From Bog-756 sp049517675 (GTDB lineage: Bacteria > Actinomycetota > Acidimicrobiia > Acidimicrobiales > RAAP-2): a DNA stretch of 64,000 bases. Location of the stretch: assembly GCA_049517675.1 (NCBI GenBank), contig JBEKRV010000016.1, positions 4,277-68,276 of the forward strand, in the 5' to 3' direction. Below the pieces are notes generated by a model. That model was not told where the DNA came from, ran no database searches, and was given only the letters and a program-made list of their open reading frames with translations. This document shows positions 61,044 through 64,000 of this stretch, in pieces (position 1 is the first letter of the stretch; each line of letters starts with the position of its first letter). Both the position numbers and the translations under genes were made by a program.

Positions 61044-61403
61044 CCCTGTCAGGCCCGAGTTCGTCGAGCCTCCGGTTGTCGGGCACGGGTCGAATCCGGA
61101 TGTGGATCTCCGAGCGGTCCTCGTTCACGGCCTGCGGGCACTGCCTCGCCGAGACCAGCTCCGTCCGCCTGTGAAGCGCCCCCCAACCGTCCCGGTCGCT
61201 CGCTCGGACGTCGCAGGACCGACCTCGGCCCCGGGCCCTGAGAGCCTCGGACGGGGCTCGCACCGCCGGTCCCCGGACCGCCCTCACGCACCGCCGGTCC
61301 CCGGACCGCCCTCACGGGGTGTCCTCACGGGGCCCGTCACAGCGGAGGTGTGGACTTCCGTAGGACATCGGCACGTCCGGTGATGCGAATCGTGCCGCTG
61401 ACC
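61044..61403. other. Non-coding stretch before the tRNA fragment
   Basis: No gene is supported here. The only structure seen is the 28-base tandem duplication at 61261-61316 and a partial third echo (CCTCACGGGG) just after it. Confidence 0.6.
61261..61316. repeat. Two exact tandem copies of a 28-base unit
   Basis: Units at 61261-61288 and 61289-61316 are identical. Each contains CGGTCC-CC-GGACCG, so every copy can form a 6-base-pair hairpin. Confidence 0.9.
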
Positions 61404-61448
61404 TGGTGGGGCTAACAAGAATCGAACTTGTGACCTCAGCATTATCAG
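61404..61448 (-). other. 3' fragment of tRNA-Ile(GAT): probable attachment site
   Basis: Read on the minus strand, this is the anticodon loop CTGATAA with anticodon GAT (61446-61444), stem strand TGCTG, variable AGGTC, T arm ACAAG-TTCGATT-CTTGT, acceptor strand TAGCCCC, A, and encoded CCA (61406-61404). The sequence 5' of the anticodon loop does not pair with TGCTG, so the 5' half is absent. Integrases often use the segment from the anticodon loop to the 3' end as the att core, and integration leaves such a copy at the far end of the element. Confidence 0.75.
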
Positions 61449-61551
61449 TTCGTCCCACGGCTACGATCTGGAAGACATCGGACGGTTTGCAACGTTCTGA
61501 CCTGCGGCGATGGATGATCGGGAAGGTGTCCGACGACAGCTAACGGCGCTG

Positions 61552-61574
61552 TTTGTAGGACATTTTGTAGGACA
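61552..61574. repeat. Direct repeat TTTGTAGGACA, two copies
   Basis: Copies at 61552-61562 and 61564-61574, one base apart, about 100 bases inside the tRNA fragment. TAGGACA-like words also occur near 61362. The position suits integrase or excisionase arm sites. Confidence 0.6.
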
Positions 61575-62353
61575 GGATCTGGCTGGCGGCCCTCAGGAAT
61601 CGCGGACTGAGGTCCCTCTATTGTCCAGCACCTCCAGCCGACCGAGGCCTTGATCGGGTCAACCCTTGTCGTGCCTACGGCGGTGTCAGCGTAGAGCTAT
61701 GACCGCACATACAGCGCGAGACCGTACCCATCGGTCTGGTCGAACTGTCCCCGTAGCGGGTCAACCTGACTTCCGTCGGGTGGCGGCGAATCGAACATAC
61801 GAATCGCCGCTGGACAAGCCACCTGATCGGTCCTCTCACTTGCCCAGTCTCGCCGACCTGAGGCCTCGCCACGGTTCATGCTCTCGCTCATGGATGAAGT
61901 CCGCGGTGCACGCGAACGGCGTGTTCGTCAGCGAGTTCGGCGACTTGACGATCCCTCAGCCCACATTCGACTTGTCCTCGCATACGGCGGGCAGCTGTAC
62001 GGAACACACGAGACATCGGTACGGGCATTCCTCAGGTTCCTCAGCATTCAGTTACCCCATGGTTCCGGAGAGGGGCACGAAGCACGGCTTCGGGCGCGAA
62101 ACTCCAGTTCACGAGCCTATTCGGCCAGAGTTCCTCGTTCTACTGAGGCTGTCAACCTCCGGTGTGCTGAAGTCACTCGGATCCTCGGGGTTCTCGACAA
62201 GCAGAAGGTCTGGCTCATCATTCACAAGATCGGACGCCCCTCGCGCCTCTGGCTCCACTCGTACGCATTGCGTTCCGATGGATCCGCTGACGATTCGAGT
62301 ATTCGGCCGCCGTGGCAGCCCATGCTGCTGTCCTCTTGCGCCAGCGATCTATG

Positions 62354-62369
62354 CTTCGCTGTAGCGAAG
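62354..62369. promoter_or_regulatory. Palindrome over promoter and leader of the XRE gene
   Basis: CTTCGCT and AGCGAAG flank GT. It ends eight bases before the ATG, abuts the Shine-Dalgarno sequence and overlaps a TATGCT -10-like box (62350-62355). A dimeric XRE repressor binding its own operator would explain it. Confidence 0.5.
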
Positions 62370-62376
62370 GAGGGCA

Positions 62377-62784
62377 ATGGAAGCGAGTTCCCTGCCAGAG
62401 AATCTGAAGCGGCTGCGTGCCGAGAAGCGCCTCTCCCAGGCGGAACTGTCTCGCCAGGCCGAAGTATCGCCAGGGTATGTGTCGGAATTGGAAGGCGGCC
62501 AGGGCAAGCGACCCGGCGGCCAGGTCTTGATGCGTCTGGCGAAGGTACTCGGGGTCACCATCGCCGAATTGCTAGGCGAGAGCGCTCGGCCAGGTGCGTC
62601 TGCTCTGGAGCCAGATCCGAGCCTGTTGGAGTTCGCCAAGGAACGGAACCTTCCTCCCTCTGACGTGGAGATGCTCGCCGGTGTCCGGTTTCGCGGTGAT
62701 CCGCCGCGCACTTCGCGGCGCTGGGCGATGATCTACGACACGATCGTTTCCAGCCAAATGCTCGATGACCTCGAAGAAGGTTGA
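62377..62784 (+). CDS. XRE-family transcriptional regulator
   Basis: A 135-residue Cro/CI-like DNA-binding protein. The helix-turn-helix is LKRLRAEKRLSQAELSRQAE followed by VSPGYVSELEGGQGKRPGG (residues 9-47), then VLMRLAKVLGVTIAELLGES. The C-terminal 60 residues (LLEFAKERNLPPSDVEMLAGVRFRGDPP, quoted in part) recur in repressors paired with ImmA-like proteases. AAGGAGG lies four bases before the ATG. The palindrome at 62354-62369 suggests autorepression. The next gene starts 20 bases before its stop, so the two are translationally coupled, as in the ImmR/ImmA pairs of integrative elements. Confidence 0.9.
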   Translation: MEASSLPENLKRLRAEKRLSQAELSRQAEVSPGYVSELEGGQGKRPGGQVLMRLAKVLGVTIAELLGESARPGASALEPDPSLLEFAKERNLPPSDVEMLAGVRFRGDPPRTSRRWAMIYDTIVSSQMLDDLEEG

Positions 62785-63639
62785 TCCCCGCACCGAAGCG
62801 CTTATGGAGTTTCACGGCGCAGATGGGGAACCGGCTGCCCTGATCAGTCGCCTCTGCCTCGACCTGCTCGATGAGGCTGGCGAAGGGATTCCGGTGGATC
62901 TCGAGGTCCTCGCCTCGTTTCGGAACGCCCATGTCGTGCTCGTCGAACAGGAGCAGGCGGAGACGATCCACTGGGACGGCAGAAACTTTCAGATCCGCCT
63001 GCGCAGTGCCGACACGAGCGGGCGGCAGCGCTTCAGCTGCGCGCACGCCATCGTTCACACGTGGTTCCTGGAGTCCGCCGGCCACGGACAGAATGGTTCA
63101 AGCGTCGAGAAGAGTTGGAGCCAAGCAGAGGAAGAGCTGTGTGATCTCGGGGCGGCTGGGCTGCTTCTACCCGAGGCCCCCTTCCAGGCCGCGTGCCCCG
63201 CTGAGGTCACCATGGACGACGTTCTTCGACTTGCAGACGAATTTCAGGCCAGTGCCGAGGCCACCGCCCTACGAGCCGTGACGCTGTCAGCTTCACCGTT
63301 GGCGATGGTGGTGCTGGAGATGGCACTCAAGCCAGCCGAGCAGAAAGCTCTGGCTGCACAACGTTCTCAGCCCAACTTCCCGGGCTTCGACGGCCCGAGG
63401 GTTACCCCTCGGCTCGTGTCGCTAAGAGTTTCGGGCGCGGGATGGGGTATGTGCCGCGTCACAAGTCTGTCGGCGACGCTGCGCTGCTGCTGTCGGCCAT
63501 CGACGAGGAGGGTGTGGACTACGTGGGCGAGATCGGGATCCTGCAAGGGACCTTCCGGGTGTCGGCTCGGAATCTGCCGATGATCCGCGGCGGAGAGCTC
63601 ACCGATCGGGTCGTGGCACTCATCGCACCTCACTCCTGA
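62765..63639 (+). pseudogene. ImmA/IrrE-like protein, frameshifted and lacking the catalytic Glu
   Basis: The reading frame from 62765 is ImmA/IrrE-like up to about residue 205: RFSCAHAIVHTWFLE takes the place of the zinc-protease HExxH (the Glu is Ala), and EEELCDLGAAGLLLPEAPF matches the E..CN.FAA.LLLP block. Near 63392-63397 (GGCCCGAGG) the frame breaks: the first frame goes on as meaningless Arg/Ser/Cys-rich sequence to 63583, while the -1 frame continues sensibly as PEGYPSARVAKSFGRGMGY to LTDRVVALIAPHS with stop at 63639. One missing C in the C run would restore a protein of about 291 residues. Either a true mutation or a homopolymer sequencing error. ImmA cleaves the XRE repressor; this copy may only bind it. 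Confidence 0.75.
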
Positions 63640-64000
63640 TCATCCAGTACCGCCCATCGGTGCGCGCTCTGCGGGGTCAATCCCAAGGCCGATCGATCCA
63701 CCATCATCATTCGGATCGAGCCTCCTTGTCCGCGATACGCCCCCGCACGTCCTGATGGCGTACAGGGGCCACCTCGGACCCGCTCGTGTGGGTGGCGGTT
63801 ACCGTGTGGAACTTCCTTGGCTCCCCGGAGTCTCCCCGTGGTGCCGGTTGAGGCGGGTTGGAGCCAGTAGCAAACTCTCCTCCCCGGCGGGGCTGGCACG
63901 GCGGTCCCACGGGGTGACGAAGCATCGATCCCAGTGGTTTGGAACGGCCGAACCGAGGGCCATCCTCCTCCGCCATCCCATCGGTAGCGAGGTTCCAGAG
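63640..64000. other. Right-edge stretch without a supported gene
   Basis: Only short overlapping minus-strand frames occur (for example 63707-63976), with no recognisable motif and no clear ribosome site. A gene running off the edge cannot be excluded. Confidence 0.5.

Larger units (their letters stand above)
61449..62376. other. 928-base region without a supported gene
   Basis: Open frames exist in both directions but none has recognisable motifs, a good ribosome site or consistent codon bias. It contains the TTTGTAGGACA repeat and, at its right end, the operator-like palindrome of the XRE gene. It may hold remnants of element genes. Confidence 0.55.
61404..64000. mobile_element. End of a probable tRNA-Ile-integrated element, continuing beyond the window
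   Basis: Because the tRNA fragment is read on the minus strand, the chromosome lies to its left and the element to its right; the full tRNA-Ile is expected beyond the right edge. Within this part are non-coding repeat-bearing DNA, an XRE repressor and an ImmA/IrrE-like gene, cargo typical of integrative elements, and a less GC-rich composition. The integrase is not in view. Confidence 0.6.

Noticed and set aside
61404..61480. Complete tRNA-Ile gene or a tRNA interrupted by a group I intron
   Set aside because: No sequence pairing with the anticodon stem strand is present immediately upstream, and no 5' half or intron core was recognised; a 3' remnant explains it better.
61666..62364. 232-residue open frame in the element
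   Set aside because: No motif, no ribosome site, irregular codon use; overlaps another equally featureless frame (61878-62663).
63707..63976. 89-residue minus-strand frame at the right edge
   Set aside because: Polar sequence without motif or ribosome site, overlapped by other frames; insufficient support.

Overview
The window is high-GC DNA with dense, short-spaced genes and actinobacterial signatures: a pstP-fhaB-fhaA phosphosignalling block beside a tRNA-Leu, mycothiol/F420-type enzyme families (DinB/maleylpyruvate-isomerase folds, an LLM flavin oxidoreductase), a P450, a CtaG-like protein, and apparently leaderless genes with TANNNT boxes 5-8 bases before the start codon. One secreted protein carries two copies of a GYWLV...VYAFG repeat that I associate with Acidimicrobiia, so an uncultured or environmental member of that class is my best guess (inference).

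Layout. 1-2.5 kb: phosphatase/FHA cluster and tRNA-Leu. 2.6-10 kb: secreted and surface functions (Tat lipoprotein phosphoesterase, membrane-anchored protein, TPR lipoprotein plus glycosyltransferase, collagen-like surface protein, FemAB/CelD-type acyltransferase, MaoC-like protein). 10-19 kb: cyclic-di-GMP proteins, a universal stress protein, a thioesterase, small membrane proteins and a large glycosyltransferase. 19-27 kb: L-lactate dehydrogenase-like flavoenzyme, acyl-CoA dehydrogenase, aldo/keto reductase, then a protein-quality block (Anbu-type proteasome homologue, UBP-type zinc finger, divergent Lon). 27-41 kb: a second GGDEF-EAL protein, UbiA-like enzyme, an unusual non-coding stretch near 31.3-31.6 kb, SDR, APH-like kinase, VOC and CMD proteins, glucose-6-phosphate dehydrogenase, a DUF4118-like sensor and a 1074-residue multi-PAS GGDEF-EAL protein. 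41-60 kb: phosphoesterase, P450, LLM oxidoreductase, UvrD-like helicase, a three-gene cytochrome b operon, APC permease, Baeyer-Villiger-type monooxygenase, pirin, RodZ-like protein, CtaG, and a translationally coupled glycolate-oxidase-like/ThDP-enzyme pair. 60.5-64 kb: base composition becomes more AT-rich, and a 45-base 3' fragment of tRNA-Ile on the minus strand marks what looks like one end of an integrated element running off the right edge, carrying an XRE repressor and a frameshifted ImmA/IrrE-like gene.

How the parts fit. Four GGDEF proteins, three with EAL domains, lie within about 31 kb, so cyclic-di-GMP signalling is prominent. The cytochrome b operon is preceded by a DosR/DevR-like box, and lon by a SigR/SigH-like promoter, suggesting redox and hypoxia control. 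The best candidates for undescribed biology are the Anbu/UBP-zinc-finger pair beside lon, the structured non-coding region with an arginine-rich leader peptide, the collagen-like protein with a BclA-type head, and the tRNA-Ile-bounded element. All family calls come from reading motifs by eye; no database search was run.
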